Origin: Orychophragmus violaceus
Lineage: Eukaryota; Streptophyta; Magnoliopsida; Brassicales; Brassicaceae
DNA length: 64,000 nt
Assembly: GCA_030180135.1 (NCBI GenBank)
Contig: CM058239.1
Location: 68,207,823-68,271,822, forward strand
Direction: 5' to 3'
The position numbers were made by a program, and so were the translations under genes. Below the pieces are notes generated by a model that saw only the letters and a program-made list of their open reading frames with translations, was not told the DNA's origin and did not search any database. Positions 11,230 through 22,441 of the stretch are shown here, piece after piece. The number at the start of each line of letters is the position of its first letter. The stretch's first letter is position 1.

Positions 11230-13651
11230 AGTGTATCAGGTTGGGCTGTTGGGCTGTTGGTGATTTGGGCTAGAGGCTGGTGTGCTTTGGTAAGGCCAGA
11301 TGGTGAATATCCAACAAGGTTAATGCCCATGAAAGAGAGCAATGCGGTGCCGTTCGATCAAGACTCTGCGACAACAACCTTGGTAATAAGGTTTGTTGAA
11401 TCCGTTGAAAAGGTGATGAGCTGTAACCTGTACGGATGAATAAAGCAGGATCGGCACAAAGGTTTTCACATGGAATTAGAGAGAGAGTGTAGCATCATGG
11501 AAAAGATTCTAGAGAGATTAGAGAGAGAGAAGAAAGCTTAACCTCCATTAGAGCTCTTCTTCTTCTTCCTCGGTACCTTATAAATCTATGAATCTGTATT
11601 CATTACCTTAAGTGCTTGTACATTGATTTCCACATATAGTGAAAGCCTTGAGAGCGGCATTGCTCTCCAAGACGTACCTTGGCCGGTTCTTTGGCCTTGG
11701 AAACTTGTAAACATCTTGTGTCATTTCTCTTACTCGCATGAACCATACAACCTGAAACAAATGAACAAGCAAAATGTTAACAACATATTGATATAAGATT
11801 GACGTTAACCGATGAACTAGTGACAAGAAATCTTACAAGTGGTATCAGAACCCTAAGGTTATTACGATCATAAGTGGTTTTTTGGTTCGGTGTTCTATCT
11901 TCAGGGTTTCAGGTATCACTGAGCACAGACTCAGCAGATAAAAGGATCATACCTGTTTTCTGAGCCAGGTGTGTTATTTCTGAAGATTTTTTTGGTTAAT
12001 CTGTATCTGGTTGCTGGACTATCTGAGTATTGTACTTCTCTGGTTATTGGATTATTTGGTTTTCTTTTGCTGGGTTTTCTGCTGTTTGTCTTCAGGGTTG
12101 TTTTTTTGGGTTTCTGGATCTTCTTCGTGCAAGTCTGTATCGAGGAAAAGATGTTTGAACCTACTCATGGTAAGTGGGAAGTAGAGAAGTTTGATGGGGA
12201 AGGCGATTACGCTATATGGAAGCACATGATCCTTGCTCAACTGGAGATCCATGGTCTCGACTCAGTACTGGACGTTGATGATGAGTCGTCAGACTCAAAA
12301 GGCAAAGGAGTCGAAGGAGAGGATAAGAAGCAGGATTCAAAGTGGCTGGAGAAAGATAGAAGGGTAAGGAATATGTTGAGCATGAGCTTGACTGATATGG
12401 TGCTAAGAAAGAGTAAGCTAAAGCATAAGACAACACAAAGCAAGTGGGATGCTTTAGAATCTCAATATCAGGATAAATCCCTGCCAAATCGATTCTATCT
12501 TAAACAAAGATTCTACAGTTTCAAAATGGAAGAAGGAAAGAATCTGGATAAGAATCTTGATGTTTTCAACAAGTTAATCTCAGACTTGGCCAGTCTTGAG
12601 GTGGAGCTAAGTGACGAGGACCAGGCTGTTATCCTACTCAACAGTCTACCCTCTCAGTTTGCACAACTTGTTCATACACTGAAGTATAGAGGTGGGGATC
12701 ATACCATCACTCTAAAAGAAATCACTACAGCAGCTTATTCTCTGGAAACAGAAATGAAGCAGAAGGGAAGCTATCTGACAAAGTCTAACAATGAAGGACT
12801 ATTTGGCCATTCTAAACATCAGACTGACAAAAGAAATTCCTCAAAAGGGAAACAGCTAGACAAAGGCAAGTCTAAAGTTAAACCTAAAAGAGCTTGCTGG
12901 ATTTGTGGAGCTGAAGGGCACTTCAAGAAAGATTGTCCCAAGAAGGAACAATCAAGCAGATCCAATGTAGAGGCAAGCATAGGCTTAGCTCAAGATGATG
13001 GTCCAATCGTCTTGACATCATCGGAGAGATCTTCAACAGATGGATGGGTTTTAGACTCTGGATGCTCGTATCATTTAACCTTCAGGAAGGATCCCTTGTT
13101 TGACATAGAAGAAGTTGATGGAGGAAAGTTCCTAATGGGTAATGATACCTATTGCTATATAATTGTTATTGGAAAGCTTGAGATAGTTAACTACAACAAC
13201 ACAACTGTTGTATTAACAAAAGTCAGATACTCAGCTACTGCTAAAAGAAATCTGATCTCTCTAGGAAAACTGGAGTCACAAGGATGTTGGTTTCAGTCTA
13301 AGGATTTCAGATTAAAGGTTTTTCTGAAGGAGAAGGAAGTGTTAGCTGGTGATTATAAAGATACACTCTACATGGGAAGCCGGTGAGCCTCAAGTAAATG
13401 CAGCCATCAAAACATTTGACAAGACATATTTGTGGCACAGCCGATTAGGTCACATGAGTGCAAAGGGTTTAAAGATAATGGTTAAGAAAGAGCTCATAAA
13501 GGCATATGAAGTTTCAGAGCTGAAACACTGTGAATTTTGTGTGCTTGGGAAATTTTACAAGAGTTCTTTCAGGAAAGGAAAACATACATCCAAAGAACAA
13601 TTGGAGTATGTGCACTCTGACCTATGGGGCTCTCCAAACGTTTCTCCTAGT
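11230..13651 (+). mobile_element. Truncated Ty1/copia element C1 (5' LTR, PBS, gag, protease, start of integrase)
   Basis: TGGTATCAGA at 11840-11849 is the initiator-Met tRNA primer binding site typical of copia elements; the 5' LTR should therefore end at about 11837 (TTACA). A TATA-like CTTATAAAT at about 11578 fits an LTR promoter. The left LTR border is uncertain because no 3' LTR exists: the element is cut at 13651 by the LTR of the next element, within the integrase zinc-binding region. Confidence 0.7.
12151..13651 (+). pseudogene. Copia gag-protease-integrase start, truncated and frameshifted
   Basis: I place the gag start at ATG 12151 (MFEPTHGKWEVEKF), where similarity to copia gag begins, rather than at the upstream ATG at 11971, which opens into hydrophobic leader sequence. 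The gag domain (YAIWKHMILAQLEIHGL) is followed by a CCHC knuckle (C-x2-C-x4-H-x4-C, near 12894-12935) and by the protease motif WVLDSGCSYH near 13045. A frame change near 13370 separates this from the integrase N-terminal zinc domain (LWHSRLGHMSAKGL ... HCEFCVLGK), and the frame ends at HSDLWGSPN where the next element intervenes. RT and RNase H are missing. Confidence 0.85.
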
Positions 13652-14233
13652 TTGACCTTTTCCAGAAACTTAACTCACCAAGAAATCCTCACGAAGTGGA
13701 AGTACTTCAATATCCTTTCACATGAGGAAGTTATGCAAATTACAAAACAGAATACTTCCAAGGAACCCGCTGGAGACCAACTGCTACATATTAGAGAGCT
13801 CAGAACGGACAAGGATAAATCAAGCAACAAAGGAACTTGTTCTAAAGTTTTGACTCATCAGGGAACCCAAGAGAGTTGGAATCAAGCCAATAACAGCTCG
13901 GATGATGAAGTTATTCAAGTTCTAACCCGATGGTTTCTGGACCTGCCTTATTTGGAAGCTCACAGATTTGATTCACTTCAGACATATATTTGGCAACCAG
14001 GAGGGCGTTGCAACATCTCTTTGGGCCAAGGTTTATACTCCTTTTCCCTTAAGTGTGGTTTTATCCCAATGGGTTTTCTTACTAAGGTTTTTAATGAGGT
14101 AATCCAAGGTCCGATACATGAGAAAGAGATCATGGCCCGTCCTATCTTTCCTATCTTTTTTATCTTTTCTATTATGCTTATTTCTATTTTGTAAGGGCCC
14201 AAATAATCCTTCTTAGCTATTATTTTTGTGGCC

Positions 14234-14240
14234 TATATAA
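14234..14240 (+). promoter_or_regulatory. LTR TATA box of G1
   Basis: TATATAA sits in GGCC-TATATAA-GCC and is conserved at the same place in the 3' LTR (18450-18456). It is the likely core promoter of the element. Confidence 0.5.
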
Positions 14241-14301
14241 GCCACTTGTATAAGGTGAAAACCCCTAAGCAATTTTATAAAGAAAAATCTTAGAGTGTTT
14301 T

Positions 14302-14982
14302 TGAAGGAATGTTTAGGGGTTAATCCAGATTCAATTCTCAGATTCAACAGTCCTAAACATGCTGATCTAGGTTCTCTTGAATAGAAACAATTGATGATCT
14401 CACCTTATACCTGTTTATGCAGCGGAAAGGGATGGTATGGTCAGAGATCAGAGAGCCACCGAGTGATAACTCCTCCAGAGGTTCACACACGCACACCAAG
14501 CAGGAAGAGAGGCTGCTAGACCACACGGGAAATCGGCGCAGAGAGAGAGGAGGCTCGCGGCTGGGACTAGGGTTAATTGCCTGAACTCGTCTCAAGTTTT
14601 ATTTATAAAACTTGTCCAGTTCCGTTTGGTCCTTTGGCCCAAAAACCAATTAACTCGACGGCGTTCTCGCACTGTGTCGATCGACACACCTTGTGCATCG
14701 ATCGACACACAGTGACTAAACCCATTTATTCTCTCTAAGTACAGTAAATGCCTAGCACTTTTACCGTACTTCTGCTAAACCGTTCCTACACATTTTCCTG
14801 TTAGCTTAGGCGTGTGACCCATATGGGATCATATAATAAAGGCAATAAGTCCAAGACTTATAGATCATGAGCGGACTCTAGCAAGCCATCATGACCCCCA
14901 GTATTATATGACTTATGTCTGATCATTGACATACTCTTACTTTCTAGAGACAGTACTGAGATTACTGGACACAATTCCAACA
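14302..14982 (-). mobile_element. Solo copia LTR of the C2 family
   Basis: On the minus strand this 681-bp segment begins TGTTGGAATTGTG and ends CCTTCA, matching the LTRs at 38141-38816 and 45296-45967 over their whole length with moderate divergence. It is flanked by exact 5-bp direct repeats GTTTT (14297-14301 and 14983-14987). No internal region remains, as expected after LTR-LTR recombination. It contains one motif pair (centres 14680.5 and 14701.5). Confidence 0.92.
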
Positions 14983-15276
14983 GTTTTTGCCCTAAGACGG
15001 CGTCGATCTCTCAAACTTTGCGTGGATTCCCCTCTGTTTGAAGATCTCTAGTTACTTGTTATTGTTCTCTATCAAAACCTCCATTGAATCATCCATCAAG
15101 CTAAGCAAGAGAGCCTTCGGCCAGTGCAAAGCTTCCATTCGACCACTCGTTCTATCGCTCGACCACCGTTCCGCACTTGAACATTGTCCCGCCATCGACC
15201 ATCACCCGCCCACGGTCCAGAAAGGAGAGCGTCTTCGACCAGCCTTGCGACCCATATCTCTGCCCGTGTAGGATCA

Positions 15277-16285
15277 TCTGGTATCAGAGTTAGGCTCTTG
15301 AAACCAATCGGTTATCTCTAACCTTGCACTTTTACTTTTGCTATTTGCTTGTTTTGCTTTCATCAATTGAAAAATCAAAAAAAAAATTGTGTTTGATTCT
15401 TGTTTTCGGTTATTAGTTGATCTTTATTGCATGTTCATTTAGAAAAAGTGTTGTTAAGGGTTTGAATAGCAATCAGCCGCATAATTGGTCTTAGGGTTTA
15501 CTTGTGAACCGATATCTCTTGTTATTGCTTGGTGTCGATTTTTCTTTTGTATCACCTATTGCCTGAGTCTGGTTTGTTTTAGTTCATTGTTCAAATCATT
15601 CATCCTCCTGTTATAAAAAGGATTAGTAGGACTTGCTTTGACAGACCAGCCGAACATAATTATCCTATCGCTAGACTTGCTTGCGGATTGTTTGATTCAT
15701 GTTGCCTTGTTTGCGATTGATGGTTGTTTGTTTCTGAGATACTCTTTGCACTTTCTGTTTTATTTATACCTTGTTTGCATCATACAAAAAAAAACTTGAA
15801 TTGAGTTAAATTGTTGAGCCGACTGCATATAGTCCATCACTAGGTTGTTGCATCGCACGAGTGTAGTCTATTGCTTACGCAAACTGTTCTTATTAGTCTG
15901 TTGCTTTTGATTATCATTATTGTTGATTATCATTGCTGTTGATTATCATTGCATCATTCAAAAGAAATTCGTTAGTTATCTCAGGTTCTACTCGCTTGTA
16001 ACTTGATCGTCGTGAGTTTGCATACGTGAACTGTTCTGCCTATTCTTTTGCTTGCGACTATCATTGCTTGTTCTGAGTTTCTATTTGCATCTAGGCTGTT
16101 AGTAATTGTTGGTTTGCATCTACCAAAAAAGAAAAAAAAAATAGAAATCATCTTTTTGCATTGTTTAACTAAAATCGGCATATTTCTATTTCTCTTGTTC
16201 TTGCCTTTGCCATTATTGTCTAATTGTTGTTCCTTTATTTTTCATGTTGTGTTTGATTGTGTATTGAGTGTGCAGAGAGGCAGTA
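15277..16285 (+). other. G1 primer binding site and untranslated leader
   Basis: The primer binding site is at 15279-15291. The remainder is T-rich and non-coding, with repeated TTGATTATCATTG units near 15907-15955. No gene is supported. Confidence 0.5.
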
Positions 16286-16927
16286 ATGGGAGACAACCAA
16301 AATGCAGCTGCGCCAATTGATCTGGCCCATCTACTTGGTGCAATCCAAGCCGTTGATGAGCGTTTGACCCGGCTGGAGCAACAACGACTATCATCACTCC
16401 AAGCTATGAGAGGAGGAGCCGTGTTTTCCTATCAAAAAGAGAGATCAGAAGACGACCATGCCACATATGAGAAGGATCCTGAGCAACCTGACCCTTATCG
16501 CCCGCACCACACCACCAGACTAAGACCATCGCAAACTTGGACTAAATCTAAATACAGGTCTTATGTCATTGGCTCATGACCCATGTATTTTTCAGGAACT
16601 GAGGACTATCTTCATTGGGAAGAAGATCTGAAGGATTACTTTTGGGATTACAACATCCCAGAAAGAGACAAGCCCTCTTATGCCATCCACACCTTGACCG
16701 GAGAAGCCTATTCATGGTGGAAGCACGACGAGAAATGGCGAGTTCATTACAATGAACCAGCACGCACGTGGAAAGATACTAAACGGCTCATGTACGAGCA
16801 ATATGTCACGCCTAGGCTGCCATCAAAGGCCCGTTCACTCCCATCGACCACCTCGTTCCATCGTCGTCCTCTCGCCCGCACTCGAACATCTTCGTCCATC
16901 GTCCGACCAGCCTCGTTACACGGTTAA
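16286..16927 (+). pseudogene. G1 gag (Ty3-type retrotrans_gag), one in-frame stop
   Basis: From ATG 16286 the frame reads MGDNQNAAA, then a leucine-rich segment (LAHLLGAIQAVDERLTRLEQQ) and, past an in-frame TGA at 16577-16579, the gag core PMYFSGTEDYLHWEEDL ... SWWKHDEKWRVHY ... RTWKDTKRLMYEQY. The W-W and R-F/Y pattern is that of the retrotrans_gag domain of plant LTR elements. The same frame is open on both sides of the TGA, so a single nonsense change broke it. After about 16830 the frame becomes low-complexity and stops at 16927. No zinc knuckle follows. Confidence 0.75.
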
Positions 16928-17975
16928 TGTGCCCCGCCATAGCTATTGTCCATCTGTTTACCATGAACCAAAAACTGTTTTAATGCACTTGCCATTGTCC
17001 AAAAGTGTTGAGCAGGACGCAGGTAAAACAGAGAAGCAAATGGGCCATGCCGACACCTCGACCGAGGAAGCAACACCATCCGGTATTGTCCAAGGAGAAT
17101 TGGACCCAGCACTGAATAGACCAACGACCTCTGAGTTGTCTAAAGACCCACACGCCTTCAACTCACTGCAGACCGAGTCCACCCAAGAAGCCGTGACAAG
17201 AACACCAGAGCCGAGCCCCAATTTCACACCTAAACCGCGAGCCGAACCCATACATGAAGAGGTTCGTGCCTTGGCCAACACTAAGGTGATTTCTGAAATT
17301 AAAAATGCTGGAACCAAGGTAGATAATTCGCGAGTACATAAACTAGTCCAAGCTGAGACTTGTTTAGATTTTTATTATTCCATGACTGCGATAATGCACT
17401 TGTTTCTTGCCAAAGGTGCCCATATTATTGCAGGAACCAAAGAGACGAACCAGAAAGAAGTACCACCCGACCTTGGATGCTACAAGACCGAGGCCAAAGG
17501 AGATGATGGTGCAGCAGCTTGTGTGTGGCACCAAAGCCAGAGCAGAGGCATGATATTGAATCACCTACTTAAAGGAGAACGTCCTGATAGCCCTTACGAG
17601 AACAAGCCCCTGATTCATCAAGGTAAGGCCATGGACTCACAAAATCGCATGAAAGCTAACTTGCTTTCTCTTGGTGCAGGTTATACAATTTCGAGGTCAA
17701 AACATTTTCAAGAGGGAGAGTATGATGAGTACATCAACCCATCATCGATCCAGAAAACTAGAGGATGGTTCACCAAGCCGGTACATGCTTTCGGAGAGAA
17801 GCAGCTTGATCGTACCAGGGATATAGGAGCACCTTTTGGGGCGTATCCACCTAACCAGGAGGAGTTAAGCTACAAATCGACCTTTTCCAGAAACTTAACT
17901 CACCAAGAAATTCTAACGAAGTGGAAGTACTTCAATATCCTTTCACATGAGGAAGTTATACAAGTTACAAAATAG
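16752..17975 (+). CDS. Unassigned 407-codon ORF in G1
   Basis: This frame is open for over 1.2 kb, overlapping the gag end in another frame and running into the 3' LTR. Its first third overlaps gag and may be fortuitous. The middle is acidic and rich in T, P and E (PTTSEL, TPEPSPNFTPKPR), followed by LDFYYSMTAIMHLFLAKGAH and a C-terminal part with KHFQEGEYDEY. I recognise no domain. It may be a remnant of a longer gag C-terminus or polyprotein linker reached by frameshift, or an element-specific ORF. The true start is unknown. Confidence 0.35.
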   Translation: MNQHARGKILNGSCTSNMSRLGCHQRPVHSHRPPRSIVVLSPALEHLRPSSDQPRYTVNVPRHSYCPSVYHEPKTVLMHLPLSKSVEQDAGKTEKQMGHADTSTEEATPSGIVQGELDPALNRPTTSELSKDPHAFNSLQTESTQEAVTRTPEPSPNFTPKPRAEPIHEEVRALANTKVISEIKNAGTKVDNSRVHKLVQAETCLDFYYSMTAIMHLFLAKGAHIIAGTKETNQKEVPPDLGCYKTEAKGDDGAAACVWHQSQSRGMILNHLLKGERPDSPYENKPLIHQGKAMDSQNRMKANLLSLGAGYTISRSKHFQEGEYDEYINPSSIQKTRGWFTKPVHAFGEKQLDRTRDIGAPFGAYPPNQEELSYKSTFSRNLTHQEILTKWKYFNILSHEEVIQVTK

Positions 17976-18568
17976 AAAACTTCCAAGGAACTCGCTGGAG
18001 ACCAACTGCTACATATTAGAGAGCTCAGAACGGAAAAGGATAAATCAAGCAAAGAAGGAACTTTTTCTAAAGTCTTGACTCATCAGGTAACCCAAGAGAG
18101 TTGGAATCAAGCCAATAAAAGGTTGGAAAAAGAAGTTATTCAAGTTCTAACCCGATGGTTTATGGACCTGCCTTATTTGGAAGCTCACAGATTTGATTCA
18201 CTTCAGTCATATATTTGGCGACCAGGAGGGCGTTGCAACATCTCTTTGGGCCAAGGTTTACACTCTTTTTTCCTTAAGTGTGGTTTTATCCCAATGGGTT
18301 TTCTCACTAAGGTTTTTAATGAGGTAATCCAAGGTCCGATACATGAGAAAAAGATCATGGCCCGTCCTATCTTTCCTATCTTTTATATTATGCTTATTTC
18401 TATTTTGTAAGGGCCCAAATAATCCTTCTTAGCTATTATTTTCGTGGCCTATATAAGCCACTTGTATAAGGTGAAAACCCTTAAGCAATTTTATAAATAA
18501 AAACCCTCGAGTGTTTTTGCCCTAAGACGGCGTCGATCTCTCAAACTTTGCGTGGATTCCCCTCCATT
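17877..18568 (+). repeat. 3' LTR of G1, truncated
   Basis: This is colinear with 13652-14301 plus 14988-15048, with a TATA box at 18450-18456. It breaks off at 18568 in the middle of the R/U5-like part and joins G2 LTR sequence, so roughly 230 bp are missing. Confidence 0.75.
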
Positions 18569-19432
18569 TGTCCGACTTCACGTTTGGAAGTTATGTTCTG
18601 TTTTGTAAAACATGTATGTTCATGACGAATCTGTGAAATGTCTAGATATGCATGTGTTTTGAGTTGGACAAACGGATTTCACTTGATCTGAATCCTTGCA
18701 GTGACTTATAAGACTCATAGATATAGTTATTGGTTCGAGTAGAATCAATCTAGAGCTTCATATCATGGAGAGCCGTGTTCCTCTTCCGTGATCTTGATTG
18801 CACTCCGTTTGTGTTCGTCTGCGGTTCATAGTCGTCGTCAGACAAGGCCAAGGTGAGGACTAGTTGTGAACTTTCTATGTATTATTCATCATTCTTCTGG
18901 GCGTTAGTTCTTTGTTAATGTCCGCCTCCTATGTGTAGCTATATGGATATGCATAGTTGAGTGTGATGTGTAAACACATATGGCGCCAATCTATTATAGA
19001 TTTATATGTATATCGCTATTGTTTTTGATTTGTGTTGATGTGATGGACAAACCTAGATGTATATAGGATTGCTAAACTAAATACGGTTGATTGTTTGTGA
19101 ATAATGATTTTGGGGTGTTTGCGATTGTGTGGGGAAAGTATGTGAAATATGGACTATGAAATATGAATATGGAACATGGAAATTCATATAAAGAACTAAG
19201 AGATATGAAATGGAATATGAGGTATCAGGAATGAGTTAAAAGATGTCGAGTTGTGATAGGTTGATTGAGAATGCGGCATGGTGGAGCCCGGGTCTGGCAC
19301 CATGTCCGTTTGTTTGATTGGCTAGAGGTGGGGCTCGTGTCAGGCACCTTACCCATCGTCGGGGGCTTCGGGGAGCCCGTGTTGATGCTATGAAGAGAGT
19401 GACAGGCTGGTAGTGCCCGTGTCTGGTATCAC
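18569..19432 (+). repeat. 5' LTR of G2, left part
   Basis: Homologous to about 27138-28000 in the 3' LTR. It includes repeated CCCGTGTCTGGTATCAC-like phrases. The last five bases, ATCAC (19428-19432), are the target duplication of A1. Confidence 0.8.
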
Positions 19433-20606
19433 TGATATACCATGGATTTTAGGGTTTTAACCATGGTATATGTCTTTTTATCGAGTCTTTTAGAGTCCTT
19501 TGGAGTCCTATTATCTATGTTTTTAGGTCTAGACACGTTTGGAGCGGATTTGGACATTATGGCGCATTCTGGAGCATTTTGGAGTATTGACCCGAGAGAT
19601 GGACTTCACTGTCGATTCCACAGACCTGTGTCGATCGACACATCTTGTGCATCGATCGACACAGACAATTCTCGGCGTTTTATCAAGAGTTTAGAATTTT
19701 CACTATTGTCCAGAAGTTTCTCATAATTACAAAAAGCCCCAGCCGACTTTAGATCATTATATTAGGGTTTTTAAGTCATTGTTTAGGCTAGGTTTTCAGT
19801 TCTAAGTCTTATTTTATTTCAGAGAGAGTTAGGGGCTGATCATGTTCTTGAAAGAGAGAGGATTTTGAACCCCAGTTCTTTATTCTATTTTATGATATTT
19901 GGTTTTCTATTCATGATGTCTTCTGTTTCGATGATCATGTCTGAGTAATTTACATGTTAGGTTTAGGGATTCTCACAGGGGATTTCATGGAATTATAGGT
20001 TGATCAATCTGTAGGGATTCATATCTGTTAGTTCTTCATCTAGGATTGTTCTTAATGCTTAATCTGAAGTAGCTATCCAGATTTATGATGTTAGATTGAT
20101 TTCCACAACGACAGTTGGTTAATTAGCTAGAAAGAACCTAGATGAGCAATTTGATCTACTCGCAAAGAAATTTGGTTTAGAGGAATTGTGAACGAAAGAA
20201 CTTGAGATTATGCTTGTTTAGAACTCTAGAATTCGCAACGAAAGTTGGCTTGCTAGGTTGTTAGACATAGATATGATTCGCAACGAAAGTTGGCTTCTTA
20301 TACTTCCGTGATTCCAGTTCTAGAACAGTTCCTAATTAGATCCCGATTGATTGATTGATTAGCATGTGTTCCTGATTTCCTGAGAACTCCCTAGACTTGA
20401 CGCCTTCGCCTTCTGTTTACAAACCGATCTTTATTTACTTTTCTGTTGCTCTGATTTATTGTTTACTTACTGTTTACCTAGCTTAACCTGACGCTCTATA
20501 ATCTATCGCAAGATCACGAGTCTCTGTGGATTTCGATACCCTATATACTACTGTCACGTCTGTGCACTTGCAATGTAGATCTAGGGATTAAAACCTGATC
20601 GTATCA
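19433..20606 (+). repeat. 5' LTR of A1
   Basis: 1174 bp, TG...CA. It carries one motif pair (palindrome 19627-19642, partner centred at 19655.5) and the repeated phrase CGCAACGAAAGTTGGCTT near 20227 and 20278. Confidence 0.9.
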
Positions 20607-20759
20607 AGTTTTTGGCGCCGTTGTCGGGGACTCTTTTGAGTCTTCGATAGATTTGAACTTAGGGTTTAGACTAGGTTTTTCGTTTTTTTTTTTATTTTAC
20701 TGATTTGTTTTTCTATTTTTGTCTGTTTTGCAGGTCAGATTCGACAGAATCGTCTTGCA

Positions 20760-20837
20760 TCGATCGACACGGTCCTGTGTGTCGATCGTCACATCTTTGC
20801 GACTCACATCGATCGACGCTCTACCTCCATCGATCGA
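20760..20837. repeat. Two TCGATCGA motif pairs in the A1 leader
   Basis: Cores centre at 20763.5 and 20785.5 (22 bp apart) and at 20812.5 and 20833.5 (21 bp apart), between primer binding site and gag. Confidence 0.8.
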
Positions 20838-21413
20838 CGCCTTTCGTAAGGATGATGTGTCGGAATGATTTTCTCAGCTCAGGGATTGAGAGCTCGCAGA
20901 TAGCTGGGCTGAAGAACAAAGTTGACTCTCTGCATAGTCTTCTAGTTGGAAAGTATGCGCAAGAAGCTATCAATTGCGTTGGAGGGAATGGATTCTACAG
21001 TCAGGAATCTGATTTTCAGAAACCCTTCCAGCAACAGAGTAACTCCTTCTCGAGGAACTATGGTGTTTCTTCTTACCAAGCACCGCTTGCACCTACACAT
21101 AAGAGCATATTGGAAGCCATGATGGAGCAGTTTCTTGAGGGACAACAACAGATCACTGTGTCCTTCAACTCAAAGATAGATGCATTGCACGGAAATATGA
21201 ATGGGAAGTTTGAATCTTTGAGCACACATGTGAAGAATCTAGATGTCCAAGTTCAACAGACATCTCGAGCAATACAGAGGCAAAATGAAGTTGGAAAAGC
21301 TGAACAAAAGCACTTCGTCAATGCTGTGACCACATGAGAGGAGATTGACTTGCTAGGAGAAGAAGGGAGCATCATCTTGGATTTTCTGGATGAATATTGT
21401 CTGTCTGAGACAT

Positions 21414-21518
21414 GCATCGATCGACACACACTTGATGTCGATCGATGCAACCCCGATCCGTCTGATGGAATTGAACATAATCGCCTTGTGTCGATCGACA
21501 CACCCTATGCATCGATCG
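21414..21518. repeat. Two TCGATCGA motif pairs in the A1 gag-protease linker
   Basis: The first pair forms a perfect 13-bp inverted repeat, GCATCGATCGACA (21414-21426) and TGTCGATCGATGC (21436-21448), with centres 21 bp apart. The second has centres 21493.5 and 21514.5, again 21 bp. Both are read through in frame, giving ID and VD repeats in the protein. Confidence 0.85.
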
Positions 21519-22441
21519 ACACAGATCGCAGACGAGACCAGAAACCTGCAACAGTTCTAGAACGAGTCTATAAGCCCTCTGTGGCGTATCCTAAGGTTCC
21601 TAAACTGTCTAAACATGAGCTAGACGTGGCTAACTTCATGAAAGTGATGGAAAAGAAGCTGATTCAGATTACATAGAAGCTTCCAGATCCAGGAGCATTT
21701 GTGCTAGACTGTTCAATCTCTAAGGACAGATTCAAGCGTTCTCTGTGTGACTTAGGATCTTGTGTGAATCTAATGCCATACTCAGTAGCTGTGAGATTGG
21801 GAAAGATGGAATTCCAGCCTACTAGGATCTCTCTTATCCTAGCTGATCATTCAAAGCGATATCCGGAAGGAGTTCTTGAGGACGTTCCTGTCAGAGTTGG
21901 AAACTACTTGATTCCAACAGACTTTGTAGTGCTGAAGTATGAGATTGAGCCGGATGATCCTCTACTGCTTGGTAGATCTTTCTTAGCTACTGCTGGAGCT
22001 GTGATTAATGTGCAACATGGGCTAATTGATCTCCAACTGGGAGATGAGACATTGAGGTTCAAGATGGATAAGCTGAAGAAATCCACCATTGATGGACAAA
22101 GCTTCAGTGTTGAGGTGAAACACGATGTTCCCATTGGAGGAGAGAAGATGGCGGTTCCTTTTGAACCTCCTCTAACATCTTCATTGCCTGCAACTGCTCA
22201 TAAGCAGAAAGCTCCAGACATCTCATTTCCACCAAAGGTAAGGCACAAATCATCTAAGCTTAAACCTCCTAACCGCATTGATTTGAATGCAGAAAAACAC
22301 AGAATACCACCCATGCTTCGCTCCCGCCCCGGTTCTGTTTACTCTTTCCTTGGGAGATCTCATGATCCGACAGCATATACACCACCTTGGATGAGGAGAC
22401 ATTCACAGAGACGCTCAAAGTCTCTGTTGAAACCGCCATGA

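Larger units (their letters stand above)
13652..15276 (+). repeat. 5' LTR of G1, split by a solo LTR
   Basis: Homology to 17877-18568 runs through 13652-14301 and resumes at 14988 after the inserted solo LTR. A TATATAA box at 14234-14240 lies in a short GC-flanked context that is repeated in the 3' LTR at 18450-18456. The LTR ends in CA at about 15276, two bases before the primer binding site. Without the insertion it is about 940 bp. Confidence 0.75.
13652..18568 (+). mobile_element. Gag-only LTR retrotransposon G1, 3' end truncated
   Basis: Direct repeats starting at 13652 and 17877 (both TyGACCTTTTCCAG) are its LTRs. TGGTATCAGA at 15279-15288 is the primer binding site just inside the 5' LTR. 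The internal region codes only for gag and one unassigned ORF; no protease, integrase or RT was seen, so it is non-autonomous. The 3' LTR stops at 18568 where homology switches abruptly to element G2. The 5' LTR carries a solo copia LTR at 14302-14982. Confidence 0.75.
20705..22441 (+). pseudogene. A1 gag C-terminus and aspartic protease, two in-frame stops
   Basis: One frame runs from 20705 to 22441 interrupted only by TGA at 21335-21337 and TAG at 21674-21676. The gag part reads GLKNKVDSLHSLLVGKYAQ and a coiled-coil-like segment around MNGKFESLSTHVKNLDVQVQQ. The protease part reads LPDPGAFVLDCS, then LCDLGSCVNLMP (active-site DLG, the Athila form of D[ST]G), LILADHS, VPVRVGNYLIPTDFVVL and DPLLLGRSFLATAGAVI. 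The N-terminal gag half present in A2 is missing here. Two motif pairs lie in the linker between gag and protease. Confidence 0.85.

Noticed and set aside
11608..11826. Minus-strand 72-codon frame resembling a protein C-terminus with an acceptor-like site upstream
   Set aside because: It lies in the U5-like part of the copia C1 LTR, directly before the primer binding site, so it is LTR sequence read backwards.
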